Assembly (NCBI RefSeq): GCF_022539665.2
Contig: NC_081340.1
Span: 248,001 to 312,000, forward strand
Source: Daphnia carinata
Taxonomy: Eukaryota; Arthropoda; Branchiopoda; Diplostraca; Daphniidae
DNA: 64,000 nt
Direction: 5' to 3'
Shown: one piece after another, positions 12,604 through 22,768 of the stretch
Layout: every line of letters begins with the position of its first letter
How positions within the stretch are numbered: position 1 is the stretch's first letter
The notes under the pieces: generated by a model
Told to the model about the DNA's origin: nothing
Seen by the model: the letters and a program-made list of their open reading frames with translations, nothing else
Databases searched by the model: none
Made by a program: the position numbers and the translations under genes

Positions 12604-15600
12604 TCACCACGATAATCTTGGGCATGGGTTGCATGCGATAAATACTCGCAGGCATATTATGAATAGTATAAACCCAATTGATGTTAGGCCTAGGATTTTT
12701 AACGTGTCGAACCAAGAGAACATGTTTCCAATTATGTTTTCTTGCGCTTCCGATACTACAATGTCCGATAGTGATCGTGCTTCTCCTTCTTGCAGTTTTC
12801 CGACTAATTCGTTCAGTATGTTTAATTGTTCCATCTCCATTGCGTTATGGGCTGGGTGACTTTTAAGTGTATAATCGGAATTGTTTAGATGAAGTTCGTC
12901 AAATTCCGCGATTAGATCAAGATTTGGTGTGTGGATTGTTGCGTCTTGTTTTACCCAATCACCATTGGTGTCGTTATGTTCCCATGAATGCGGGTATCCA
13001 TTGATGTTCACTAGTTGCGTTTTCAAGAAACAATCAGAATATGGGTGAATAGACCACCCATCCGTTCCAATTGTGCAATTCATTTTTCCATACTTGAAGA
13101 ACGGTTGGAATCCGCATTTCGTTTCTTTCGCCGATAGTAGAATTCGTTTTTGCTCACATTGTTGTAGCGTCATGGCTTGTCCAAAACCATAAAGTCTTGA
13201 ACATGTAGGTAGGCCTATGGCAGCTGCTGCTAGCAGGCCATTCGTTTGGGCCAATATAATTGCTTGTGTTCTTTTCATCTTTGTAATTGGCAGTATACGT
13301 CTCTAATTTCTTTGGCCAATTTATTTTCGTGTTCCGTCTCTATGTTTATTTTATATTGCTCGTGGCATTTTACTTATTTCGTACTTCAGCCGATCGTTTA
13401 GGTCATTCGTGGACACCAATAATTCCGTTTTGGTATCTTCCTTAGGGCGTGGTGATGATGAATCGTTTGTCATTTCCTTTTCTCTTTTTGTTATTCCGCT
13501 TCTTGGCTTTTGGGTTGTCGTCGTGTCGCTTTCACTTGGTGTCGGGTATTCCAATTCGGTGGTGTTGGGGCTGTGTTTTGTGTTTTCTGTAGTCGGTGTA
13601 TTTGTGATTTGGGGGGTGGGGATCGTTGAGGTGGGAATTGTTTCTGGGATTTCCTCTACTGGTCGTGGAGTAGTATTTGCTGTAGTGGTGCTGAATGTCG
13701 CTGCGGTAACCATTCGTGTGGTTATTGAAGGTGATGTAGGTTTTGCCGTCGGTAAGGTTGTCTTTGCAGTTGGTTTTGTCGTGGTGGATGTGGACCTTGA
13801 TGTCGTTGTTGTTAGCCTTGTCGTTGTGGATGGTTTTGTCGTTGTTGTTGGTTTTGTCGTCGTTGTAGGCACTGGTTTACTAGTCGTTGTATGTTTAAGT
13901 GTCGTTGTAGTTTTCGTTGTAATAGGACGATGCGTTGTCGTCGTAGTCGGTTTGGCGGTTGATGTACCAACTGATTTTGCTGTTGTTGTAGGGGTTCTTC
14001 CGTTTCACTTCTAAAAACTGAGTTGATATTTTCATGTTTGTTTAACGGTGGGATTCTTGATACAGTTTTCTCGTCGAACGATTGTTGCGTATATAAAGCT
14101 ATGATAGCTGATGCTGGCAAGGTTCTTATTTGGTGAGGATTTTTATTCTTGAAGCTGAAGTGTTGTTTCTTGCTCCTTTCGTGGCAATGTCCTAGGCTTA
14201 ACTTTCCTATTTTCAGTGTCAGACATTTTCTGCCTGAGGCAGGTGAGTGTGATCCCGTTCTATCCGTTGCCATAAATTGTCCCGTGTGTTCGAATGTTGC
14301 CCATACTGAGCTAGTACTTGAACATTCCTGTAAGACTAACATCGTTGTATTAGCCTTGATACAGTTGTTGGTATTGAAAGGTCTGATTGTGAAATCCGCT
14401 GAATATTCGAACGCTTGACCTCGTTCCAATGTCCTACTGCAGTTTGCGACTGTCGTTTGAGTTTGTACTAGTGGGTCATTGCTAGTTAGCAATTTTTGTA
14501 GGCTTCTTTGGCATTTGATCCAGTCTCGGTCGCATTCTTCCAGCGTCATCATTGTGTTGGTTCCGTTGTATGTTACACATTTTTCATTTGGTGGTCTTCC
14601 GCTTTTAAGTAGTCCCCAGCTATATCGTCAGGTTTGCTGCATTTTTGCAGGATTAAAGAGCGTTTGGTTCCTTCGTCCTCGTCTCGTAGTGTGATGCATA
14701 GGTGTTTTTCAATTGATATTAGCTGGTGGTTTTTTTTTCGAATATCCAGCGCGACGTCCGTTCACCGCACTGTCCCGTAATGATGGTGTTTATCTCCGAT
14801 GTCGTTATACACGTGGTAGTTCTTCTGATTCGTAAGGTGTGGTCCATTAGGTACTCGAAGTCTGTTCCGTAAGGTAATTTTTCGTCTATGTCGAATTGGT
14901 TATGGATGGTCACTTGTTTTTGTGTGTACATTATCTTGATGTAAACGATTGAATCTTGTTTGCGTATTACGCCGTTTTCTTCTGTCTTTGGTATTTTTGG
15001 ATGGCCTAAACGAATCCATCCCCAAGCATAAGAAATGCTGTAGAGTCGTTTTCCCAATTCTGCTTCTTCGAGTGGATCGTTTAAAAGGAATTCAACTTCT
15101 TGCTTTATGGATCTTTTCGTTTTGCTATTCCTCGGTTCTGCAAACTCATTGCATGACCATGAGTCGATATTAGTTTGATTTTTACAGGAGGGTAGGGTGT
15201 TTTTATGTATTTTGTATAACTTTCTTGTTGTTTCGGCGGGGAATATCAAAAAGGTTAGGGGGATGCCGACTACTTTAAAGCTGGGTTGAGCTAGTTCTTT
15301 ATTATTATTATCAGGGGTGTTAAAGAATGATATTTCAATTTGTCTACTGGTATCTAAGAGTATACTGGTATTTACGATTTCTGTGGTTTGGGTCAATTCT
15401 AGATATCCTATACCTTTAAGGATTATTTGGGAATTGGAAACATTACTAGATTTATCTCCCCATACTATTGTATTATGATTTTGAATGATTTGGCCGTCTT
15501 GTTGGGTAGCATTTAAATATCCAAAAGGGCTTTCAATTGGGCTTTCAGGGGTTTCCTGTCTTAATGTTATCTCTTCTGCAAGGCAATTTAGGACGCGATA

Positions 15601-16053
15601 TTCTTTAATGGCATACCACGCACCCTCTCCCGTTGGGGTTGCTGTGAAACTTAATGAGGTTGGGGTGGCCTGCATAATATTGCCTCCGCATTTCTTATCG
15701 TTAACCATTTCCCAACATTCTAACGGTGAAATCAGTTTTGTTTCTTGGGAGAAAACCGTGTCGAATGATCCAACCCAAAAGGGTCCTGTAATTTTTTTTG
15801 TTTTTATCCATTGTTTACAAGTCCATCCCTTCAATGTTTTAATGGGTTTTTGTTTTGTCATTAGGGTATAACTAGTGGGGAAACGTGGGAAATGTAGCCT
15901 GGTTTCAAAATTTTCTTTATCGCAATAATAGGGTGAATTTATATCCAGTATGCCTCTTGTTTTCACATTCTTACAATCGCATACGGACACGTAAATTGTT
16001 TGGGAAGTTTCAAGGGTAGCTAACACGCAAATTACTAGTAGGATTATCTCCAT
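12604..16053 (-). pseudogene. env: Env-like glycoprotein of element 2, long form, frameshifted
   Basis: Starts at ATG 16053 with a signal peptide (MEIILLVICVLATLETSQT), followed by a Cys-rich ectodomain opening with VCDC. A KTKR dibasic site lies near residue 310. The first open stretch (14719-16053) ends at a stop. A second (13812-14552) continues with more paired Cys and N-glycosylation sites. Then comes a Thr/Pro stretch of about 200 residues rich in TTTTKP (about 14010-13500), resembling a mucin-like stalk. The last part (12604-13278) ends with a membrane segment (SIGFILFIICLRVFIAC) and a very short tail. N- and C-terminal parts align by eye with the intact Env of element 3 (25150-26847), which lacks the middle region. 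Known role by analogy: membrane fusion and entry. Several frameshifts make it non-functional as assembled. Confidence 0.75.
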
Positions 16054-16075
16054 CTGTTATATAAAAAAAAATAGT
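16051..16075 (-). promoter_or_regulatory. Predicted 3' splice site at the env start of element 2
   Basis: The minus strand reads a nine-T tract, then ATATAACAG directly joined to the env ATG (16053). A pyrimidine tract plus CAG is a textbook acceptor, and its position right at the start codon suggests env is made from a spliced subgenomic RNA, as in retroviruses and errantiviruses. Confidence 0.6.
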
Positions 16076-16126
16076 AATTTTATTACTACAGGTTTTTTTT
16101 TTTTTTTTTTTTTTTTTTAGTTTTGC

Positions 16127-17204
16127 TTAATTAGTTCTTTTCCTAAGATTATAGCGGGCATTTCCCGAATTGGTTGGGGTGTTTGGTTCGGCATAGGACA
16201 TTCTTTGGTTTTTGATCAGGGGTACAGGATTCGTGGAGTTCTTTTCTGTTTTCAAATTTAATGGGCCAATCTCTGTTGTTACATTTTTACGTGGTCTTCC
16301 AGGGCCTCTTTTGATTTTACTTTCGATTTTCACGTTTGGATTTAGTATTTCTGTGGTGTTTGGTACACTTTCTCGAGGGATATAGAGTTTCAGGCGATTA
16401 GAGTGAACGGTTGCTTTTTGTTTTTTGTTTTCAATGTTTTCTACTTGATACGTAAGTTATGTCTGAGAAGTTTCGTATGATTCGGAACGGTCCGTTCCAT
16501 CTGTTAATGAATTTACCTGCTGATGGTGGAGCTTTTAGCATTACTAAGTCACCAATTTTATACGCAATTCCTTTTGCTCTTTCATCGTAGTATCCTTTCT
16601 GTTTAGTTTGTGCTTTGAAGAGGTGACTTCTTGCCAGGTCTTGAGCGTTTCTCCATTTTTGGTAGTATAATCCACTACTGCCTTCGTCGTGCTCGAAGTT
16701 CCGATTTATTTTTATGTCGTTAGGTAGAATTGGTTCTCTTCCGAAGAAAAGGTAAAATGGGGTGTCCTTTAGCGTAGCTTGTTGTGATGTGTTGTACGCC
16801 AAGGTGACAAATGGTAGGTATTTGTCCCACTCTTCTGGTTCATCTACTACGTAGCAAGCTAGCATATCACACAGTGTTCTGTTGAATCTTTCTACTAGTC
16901 CGTCGGTTTGCGGATGGTAGGCGGTAGTTCTTATCTGCTTGATTTTAAAGAGTTTACACATTTCTTGAACAAGACTCGAAAGGAAATTCGTTCCTTGGTC
17001 CGTTAGCACAATTTCAGGTGCTCCATATTTCGTTATCATTTATTTACCATAATGGGAGCGATTGTTTGGGCGGTCTGGTTTTTCATTGGAAATGCAAAAA
17101 CGAAACGACTGGCATAATCAGACAGAACCAGAACATATTTATATCCCTTAACACTTTCTTGAATTGGTCCTGCTATATCCATTGCAATGCGTTGCCATAT
17201 TCTG
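16127..17204 (-). pseudogene. pol: Integrase core and C-terminal tail of element 2
   Basis: Catalytic core of the DDE integrase, which joins cDNA to target DNA. 17039-16431 encodes LTDQGTNF (second Asp) and HPQTDGLVERFNRT (the Glu), followed by a GPF-type motif RWNGPFRI near its end. The segment with the first Asp lies in 17204-17040 in another frame, reached by one shift near 17230 and left by another near 17040. After the stop at 16431 a further open piece (16333-16127) encodes a basic tail with KRGPGRPRK, an AT-hook-like motif, ending in NLRKRTN as many Gypsy Pol proteins do. A 27-T run (16093-16119) follows. The copy is inactive. Confidence 0.8.
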
Positions 17205-18347
17205 TCAACTGGTGGCTATCGTTGCGCCGAAGGCTTTACGCCTTGCACATCTTAAGCAACTGTTAACGTATGTCATAACATCTGTTCTCATGTTTGGCCA
17301 AAAATATTGTCTTTGTAGTCTCACTAAAGTTTTCGCAATTCCTAAATGTCCTGCTAACATGTGATCATGATTTTCTTCCATTATTTCTCTTATTGTATTT
17401 CCTGGTACCACTAGTCTTCCATATTTGTCTACTAATTCACCTTTTTCGTTTATCTTATATCCATTTATATTCTCTGCCTTTCTGGTTCCCTGTTTCTTTT
17501 TTTTCATCAAATTACCTATAATTCTTCTGCAATTTATATCGTTATGCTGTAGTCGAACCCATTCGCTTTCTTCCTCTTTAATTTCGCTTTTAATCGCTCT
17601 TGCGTCTACACTAGCTATAGTTGCTACTGGGGTACGACTAAGGGTATCCGCATTTTGGTGCGATTTACCTGGTCGATATCCAATTACGATGTCATATTCT
17701 TGGATTTTGAGTGCCCATCTAGCTAGTCGTCCTGCTGGTTCAGCTTTACTCATTAACCATTCTAATGGTCGGTGGTCGGTGTATACTGTAAATTTACGTC
17801 CGTATAGGTAGGATCGAAATACGTTGATAGCATGAACCATCGCATAAGCTTCCTTATCTGTGGTGGACCAATTGGCTTCGCGGTCATTTAGATGTTTGGA
17901 GCTGTATGCAATGACGACTTCTGTGTCGTCTGATTCACTGAGAACTGGTTCGTTAGTCTCACCTGAATCCGCTGATTGAGGTAGAGATTGTATTTGTGCC
18001 AAGACTGCTCCTATTCCGTACCCAGAGGCATCCGTATAGATGATAAAGTCGCGCGAAAAATCCGGATAACTCAGGATAGGTCTAGTGATGAGACAGTTCT
18101 TTATACAATTAAAGGCGTCCCCTTCTGACTCTCCCCATTTCCATTCTGCTGTCTTTTTCGTAAGTGCAGTCAATGGATGAGCTTTATCAGCAAAAGCTCT
18201 GATAAATTTCCTGTAGTAACTAGCCAAACCTAAGAATGAACTCAATTCTTTTGTATTTTTGGGAGCGGGGTAATCTATAATTGCTTTTAATTTTTTCAAA
18301 TTTGGTGTTATCCCTTTTCTAGAAACGATGTATCCGAGATAGTCCAA
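17205..18347 (-). pseudogene. pol: RT thumb, RNase H and integrase zinc-binding domain of element 2
   Basis: 380 open codons joined to the RT palm by a frameshift near 18350. It starts at LGYIVSRKGI (end of the RT palm/thumb) and contains SSFLGLASYYRKFI of the connection. RNase H follows, with the TDASGYGIGAVLAQ motif (catalytic Asp), STTDKEAYAMVHA (Glu) and YTDHRPLEW (Asp). The integrase HHCC zinc finger shows H-LAGHLG with YVNSCLRCARRK. It then runs out of frame at 17205. The RNase H carries a Ser/Asp/Glu-rich insertion (SADSGETNEPVLSESDDTE) between the first two motifs, which I do not see in the element 3 or 4 RNase H. Confidence 0.85.
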
Positions 18348-19285
18348 TTCTTCTTTAAAAATTCACACTTCTTTCTTTTTAGCTTAAGTCCCGCAATTTC
18401 CAGAAGCTCGAAAACTTTATCTAGGTGCGATAGATGTTTCTTAATCGATTTACTAAATATAATTATATCATCTAAGTATACTAGGGCGAATTTGTACAGC
18501 ACGTCTTTTAGAATGCCATTCATTGCTCTTTGGAACGTACTTGGTGCGTTTGTTAACCCAAATGGCATTCTGTTAAATTCGTACTGTCCAAATTCACAAA
18601 TGAAAGCTTTTTTATATTTATCCTTTTCTTCAATCTCGATTTGCCAGCATCCGCTCAAAAGATCCAATGATGAAAAATACATAGACCCGCACAATGCATC
18701 GACAGTATCGTCAATTCTTGGTAATGGGTATTTATCTTTAATTGTTATTTTATTTAGCGGCCTATAGTCGATGCACATACGCATTTCTCAATCCTTTTTG
18801 GGTACCATTACGATGGCTGCGGCAAACGGGCTGTGGCTCTCCCTTATTATCTTATTTTTTAGCATTACTTCAATTTTAGATTTTACTGTTTCTTTCAGTG
18901 CTTCGGGTGTTCTACGGAGTCGTTGATTAATCGGGATGTCATGTCCGGTATTTATAAAATGTTTTACTCGTGATACGAGACCAAGGTCTGATTCCTTGTC
19001 CGCAAATAATTGCTCATGTTTGTTAAGTAAGTTTTTTACTTTTGTTAAGACTTCAGTTTCAAATTCTGGGATATTGAATTGTGGTGGTTGGCTATCTAGC
19101 GCTTTCGTCTTGTCTTGTTTCGAAATATCACACTGGCTGAAAGGTTCTAAGTTACGGCGATCTTTTGCTGTTAGTTTTCCCTCTTGATTGTTAGTAAGTA
19201 CTGGTATTATTGGTATGTTAATTCCCACATTCTCGAAGGTTAGGTTATATAACGGTATATTCTGCCTATAGCTATGTTCTACGCC
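18308..19285 (-). pseudogene. pol: Reverse transcriptase fingers and palm of element 2
   Basis: RNA-dependent DNA polymerase. The frame from 19285 contains the region before RT, then HSPFAAAIVMVPKKD. It is broken by an in-frame TGA at 18788-18790 and resumes in the same frame with MRMCIDYRPLNKIT. Further motifs are FSSLDLLSGCWQ (first catalytic Asp), MPFGLTNAPSTFQ, and the active site YLDDIIIFS. It leaves frame near 18350. A TAA at 19286-19288 separates it from the protease in the same frame. Confidence 0.85.
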
Positions 19286-19747
19286 TTAATGGTCATAGCA
19301 TATTTCTCTATTTCTAGTATTAATTTTCACGTTATTGTTAGATAGAAAATCTAAGCCTAAAATGCAATCTTCGTTCAGTTTTTCTATGGCATAGAAGTAG
19401 CGATTGATTAAATGGTTATTATTTATGGTAATTGTTAGTTCATATTGCCCTATTGATTTTAGTGTCTGACCGGATACGGTCCTAAATGTGGGCATATTTT
19501 TATTTTTTATTTGTTTTAGTTCTTTTTCATTTATGCTGAGTAAGGTATCTGCGGAAACTAGACTGGCTGCTGCTCCAGTGTCTATCAAAGCTCTAATTAC
19601 TATTCCATAAATTCTAATGGGTATGCGTATTAGTTGGGGTATGTTAGAATCTAATTTATCCGATTTTAAGCTACTGCGGGTTAGTGCCTTATCTATTCTA
19701 TTTGTTGGTGATTCGCATAATTCATAAGTGCCATATTGGTCCAACAT
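19286..19747 (-). pseudogene. pol: Aspartic protease of element 2
   Basis: Retropepsin that would cut Gag-Pol. It shows ALIDTGAAASLVS (active-site Asp-Thr-Gly-Ala) and, later, CILGLDFLSNNNV, the usual ILG hydrophobic-Gly pair. Its frame overlaps the 3' end of gag by 55 nt and is displaced -1 relative to gag, the usual relation for programmed -1 frameshifting, though I see no standard slippery heptamer in the overlap. It ends at an in-frame TAA before RT. Confidence 0.8.
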
Positions 19748-20985
19748 TCTCTTGCTATGTGTCCCTTTTTGTTACACTTATGACAAATTATATCTCTGTT
19801 TACTGGGGTACGGACTCCTGTACTGCGATATTGGCGATTGCTATCGTTTTGCTGCGGGTACCTGATATCTGCGTGGTTGTTAGTCCTGAAAGGTTGTTGG
19901 TATCTTCCCGGTTGATGTGTATAGGGGTGGTTTCGTTGGTGTCGGAAGCCTGTTATATATGTTGGCTCACGATCCCTTATTGGTGCGTTATGCCTCCAAC
20001 GTTGTGTAGGTTCGTTACTCCTAAACGGGCTCGCTTCTCTGCATTTTGAAAAACTCGGTTCTCTACTGCGTGAATAACTTGACGCTCTGCTGCGGTCTAA
20101 GGTATCTCGGAAACGGACTCTGCCTGAGTACTGTTCTCTGGGGTAACCTGGTCTACCTTGGCGTATGTTCGACTGCCGTCCGCTGTTGCCGTAACGGTCG
20201 GTGGCTGCAATCTGCACACTGCTTTCCTGTGATGATTCACGATCTTTATTAAAACATTCCAACTCTAATAATCTCTGGCTAAGTTGTTCTAGTTCAGTTT
20301 TTTGTTTAGACAATTCGTGATCTTGTTCTTTCTCACGGTCTGTAATTCCAGCAATTACTGCCGTTATTTCTCTATCTTCATTATTTTCCTTTTCGTGCAA
20401 TATCTGTTCTGATATTAACAGTTGTTTGCAAAGCGAATCGAAGTCGTCGGATTTTTCTGGCATTCTGAGGTATAGCTCCGCTTTTACTTTGGGTAAGATC
20501 CCTTGAAGTAATATTTTTATCTTTGTCGTATCTCTCATCTTCTTTACTTTATTAAATAGTTGATCTTCTATTATTGTTTTGTCGTGGTCGAGTTTTTCTT
20601 CCTTTCCCTCTATGGTGTCGTATAGGCTGTTTAATCTCGACACGAAAGCTCTGCAATTTTCTTCAGGTTTCTGCTTTAGCTTCATTAGTTTTTTCTTCAG
20701 CGCTGCTATGTCAAATGCATCTTGAAATCTTTCAATTATTGCTGCCTTCCACTCTCCATATTCCAGCTCGTCTGCTTTCTCGTCGACGTAAGCTTCATGC
20801 CATTCCATGGCTTCTCCTTTAAGTCGGTCCGAGAAGAATCGTAGCTTTTGCTCGTCGTCCCAGTTGTTATTTCGGGCCACGTGCTCAGCTGCTTTGAGCC
20901 ATTCGGTTATTAATTTATCGGTGCTTTTACCCTTGAATGGCGGGATGGATTTCTTGTCTTCCCTCGAAAAAAGTTCTCCCAGCAC
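19693..20985 (-). CDS. gag: Gag capsid and nucleocapsid of element 2
   Basis: 430 open codons. Residues ~15-130 match the retrotransposon Gag capsid fold (IPPFKGKSTDKLITEWLKAA, then LKGEAMEWHEAY and FVSRLNSLYD). A helical segment follows at ~180-260, then an Arg/Ser/Tyr/Gln-rich basic region (RSRASSYSRSREPSFSKC) and one CCHC zinc knuckle near the C-terminus, CHKCNKKGHIAREC. The open stretch starts at a GTG with no upstream ATG in this frame (a TGA lies at 21027), so it was probably entered from the upstream helical Gag part, which is now out of frame. The capsid would package the genomic RNA. Confidence 0.8.
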   Translation of the reverse strand: MLGELFSREDKKSIPPFKGKSTDKLITEWLKAAEHVARNNNWDDEQKLRFFSDRLKGEAMEWHEAYVDEKADELEYGEWKAAIIERFQDAFDIAALKKKLMKLKQKPEENCRAFVSRLNSLYDTIEGKEEKLDHDKTIIEDQLFNKVKKMRDTTKIKILLQGILPKVKAELYLRMPEKSDDFDSLCKQLLISEQILHEKENNEDREITAVIAGITDREKEQDHELSKQKTELEQLSQRLLELECFNKDRESSQESSVQIAATDRYGNSGRQSNIRQGRPGYPREQYSGRVRFRDTLDRSRASSYSRSREPSFSKCREASPFRSNEPTQRWRHNAPIRDREPTYITGFRHQRNHPYTHQPGRYQQPFRTNNHADIRYPQQNDSNRQYRSTGVRTPVNRDIICHKCNKKGHIARECWTNMALMNYANHQQIE

Positions 20986-20987
20986 TC

Positions 20988-22450
20988 TTACAATGGGTTG
21001 AGTATACTCATCATGGCCTCTTCTTCAGCGGTATATTTTCTGCTTCCTAGATCCGGTCTGGTGGAATCGTCGTGGTGTTTACCCATGGTCCTTTTGAGAT
21101 GATAGTTTTCTTTTTCCAAGGAGGTTATATTTTTACTTTGGGATTCAACTTGTTTTCCCAATAGTTCAATAACTTTTTGCAGTTCTGTTATTTGCTCAGC
21201 TTCAAGTTCAAAATGTAGTGATTTATCTTGCACTTCACTTAACGAGGATAAGTCGTGTATTTCATTAATTAATCTTGTTACTTCCCCGGGCTGTTCCTGT
21301 TTTGTATGGGTCTCTTCGTCTTCGATGAATAGAAGTTCTCGTTGTTATACTCTGTGATACGATTCTCCAGGCGGGATATTTTATTTTCTTGTTCTGCTGT
21401 CTGCTTTTTTATTTGCTGAAGTTTTCGATCAAGGTCTTTATTTTTAAGAACAGTTTCTGCTTGTGTCTTAGTTAGCGTGACTTTTTCTGCTTTTGACTTG
21501 TCTAGCTGAGTTTTTATTTCGTTTGTAGCTGCTTCTAATTCTTTTATCCTTTCAACGTTTACTGCTATCTGTTTTCTGGTACTGTTTAGTTTTTCTTGTA
21601 GTTGGAAATTTTCTGCTTCGAGTTTATTAATTGTCTCTTGACCCTCTCTTTCAACGTTTTCGGTAATTTCTTCTCTCTTTTTCAGCCGGTCTTCGAAATA
21701 TTTTTCAGCTTCTTGTGATTTTTGTAAGTCACTCTCCAATTCTGCAATTCGGGTATTTGCTTTTTCAAGTGAATTTTTCAAGGACTCGTTGTTTTCTTGC
21801 AGGCGCTCTAGGGAACTGCTGAGCGTGTACTTTGAACTCTTTGCCTTTTTCTTGTTGCTCTCGATCTGTTTTCGTAGATTGGTATTTTCTGCGGTAATCT
21901 GATCTTTTGCTTGCTGCTCTTCTACTTGCTGGTGTAGAGTTTCACTTTGAAGGACAGCTAATGTTTTGCTGAGGAAGTCTTTTTCTTTGCCGTGAACTGG
22001 TTTTAACTGGTGGATAAGAGTGTCGACGAAATTATTTTCTTCGCCAGATTTCGCTAGTTGACTTTTTAAGGCTTCAGTGGTCTTGCTGATTGACTCGTGT
22101 GAGGTGGTGTCGTCTTTTGTCTCGAGATTTTGCTTTATTAGTGAGTAAGTGTATAGTTGTAGAGCGTTGTTAAGCTCTCTATGGGAGAGTTTTCCCCTTT
22201 CTTCCAATTATTTTATATTTGTTGTTGTTGAAGTTGTTTGGTATGTTTTATTTTTCTCGAGGAGATAGTATTCTAGCTCTACGAGCTCTTTCCACTTTAT
22301 AGCAAAATTTTCTTTGAGGGTTTGTGTCTCAGAGTTTTGTGTTGGTAAGGTAGGGTATAGTGGAGGTAATGTTACGACGGGTAAGTCTGGGTAGATCGGG
22401 TTGGTTTCGAGAGTTGCCACTACTTGTATATCTTTAAAAGTGCTATACAT
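20988..22450 (-). pseudogene. gag: Coiled-coil N-terminal Gag part of element 2
   Basis: Starts at ATG 22450, eight bases after a predicted splice donor. 80 codons lead to an in-frame TAA (22208-22210). The same frame then stays open for 309 codons to 21278, after which another frame carries on (21233-20988). The protein is almost wholly heptad-like: runs of Lys, Glu, Gln and Leu (ENTNLRKQIESNKKKAK; KELEAATNEIKTQLDKSKAE) predict a coiled coil of over 300 residues. Long coiled coils before the capsid domain are unusual but known in some Gypsy Gag proteins. I cannot exclude a separate protein, but position and lack of another start favour a Gag N-terminal extension. Confidence 0.65.
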
Positions 22451-22452
22451 TC

Positions 22453-22462
22453 GCTTACCTCG
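22453..22462 (-). promoter_or_regulatory. Predicted 5' splice site upstream of gag in element 2
   Basis: The minus strand reads CGAG|GTAAGC with the exon ending at 22459. It fits the donor consensus and lies just before the gag ATG, the right place to splice to the env acceptor at 16054. Confidence 0.5.
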
Positions 22463-22561
22463 TCTACGTCAACTTCGGGCTCGTATATTTTGCTCTTACT
22501 TCATGTGGTACGCATGTACTTTTAGGGTTTATTACGGTGAACCTTTTATATATCTGAATGT

Positions 22562-22577
22562 CTCGTTGGGACCTCCA
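22562..22577 (-). other. Primer-binding site of element 2
   Basis: The minus strand reads TGGAGGTCCCAACGAG two bases after the ...CTTACA end of the 5' LTR. The TGG start and adjacency to a CA end identify it as the tRNA primer site. The tRNA is not identified. Confidence 0.75.
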
Positions 22578-22579
22578 AA

Positions 22580-22768
22580 TGTAAGGTTCTTATAGCCGTT
22601 TATTGTACCCCAGTACAAGTGCACACAATGGTAGAGCAAAGGCAACTCCGATTAATGATTAATAAACACGGGTTTATATACCAGTAAGGGGCTACAGCAG
22701 CGCACGTCATGGTGATAATTAGCATCACGCTTAGACGGCGGGGGCGTGACAAGGTCATGGCGCGATGG
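22580..22768 (-). repeat. 5' LTR of element 2, missing most of U3
   Basis: On the minus strand it ends ...AACCTTACA beside the primer site. It holds the TATA box TATATAAA at 22680-22673 and keeps only about 90 bp upstream of that before satellite begins at 22769. It matches 10715-10832 of the 3' LTR with about eight differences or indels. The intact LTR would have been about 365 bp. Confidence 0.8.

Larger units (their letters stand above)
10715..22768 (-). mobile_element. Env-bearing Ty3/Gypsy provirus with an ankyrin-repeat gene (element 2)
   Basis: Order on the minus strand: truncated 5' LTR (22768-22580), primer site (22577-22562), splice donor (22459/22458), helical Gag N-part, capsid-nucleocapsid, protease, RT, RNase H, integrase with a basic tail, splice acceptor and env (16053-12604), ankyrin-repeat ORF (12558-11202), polypurine tract (11019-11007), 3' LTR (11006-10715). 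Every main gene has stops or frameshifts. The shared 118 bp of the two LTRs differ at roughly eight positions, so the copy is old. Both outer LTR ends are cut by satellite. Bases 11020-11201 hold an AT-rich stretch with a T run and no gene. Confidence 0.9.

Noticed and set aside
13409-14014. 201-codon + strand open frame, Val-rich
   Set aside because: It is the complement of the Thr-rich env region on the minus strand (ACN codons read as GTN/GTT).
19693-19747. Programmed -1 slippery heptamer in the gag/protease overlap of element 2
   Set aside because: The frame relation is -1, but no X XXY YYZ heptamer is present in the overlap, so the site is not called.
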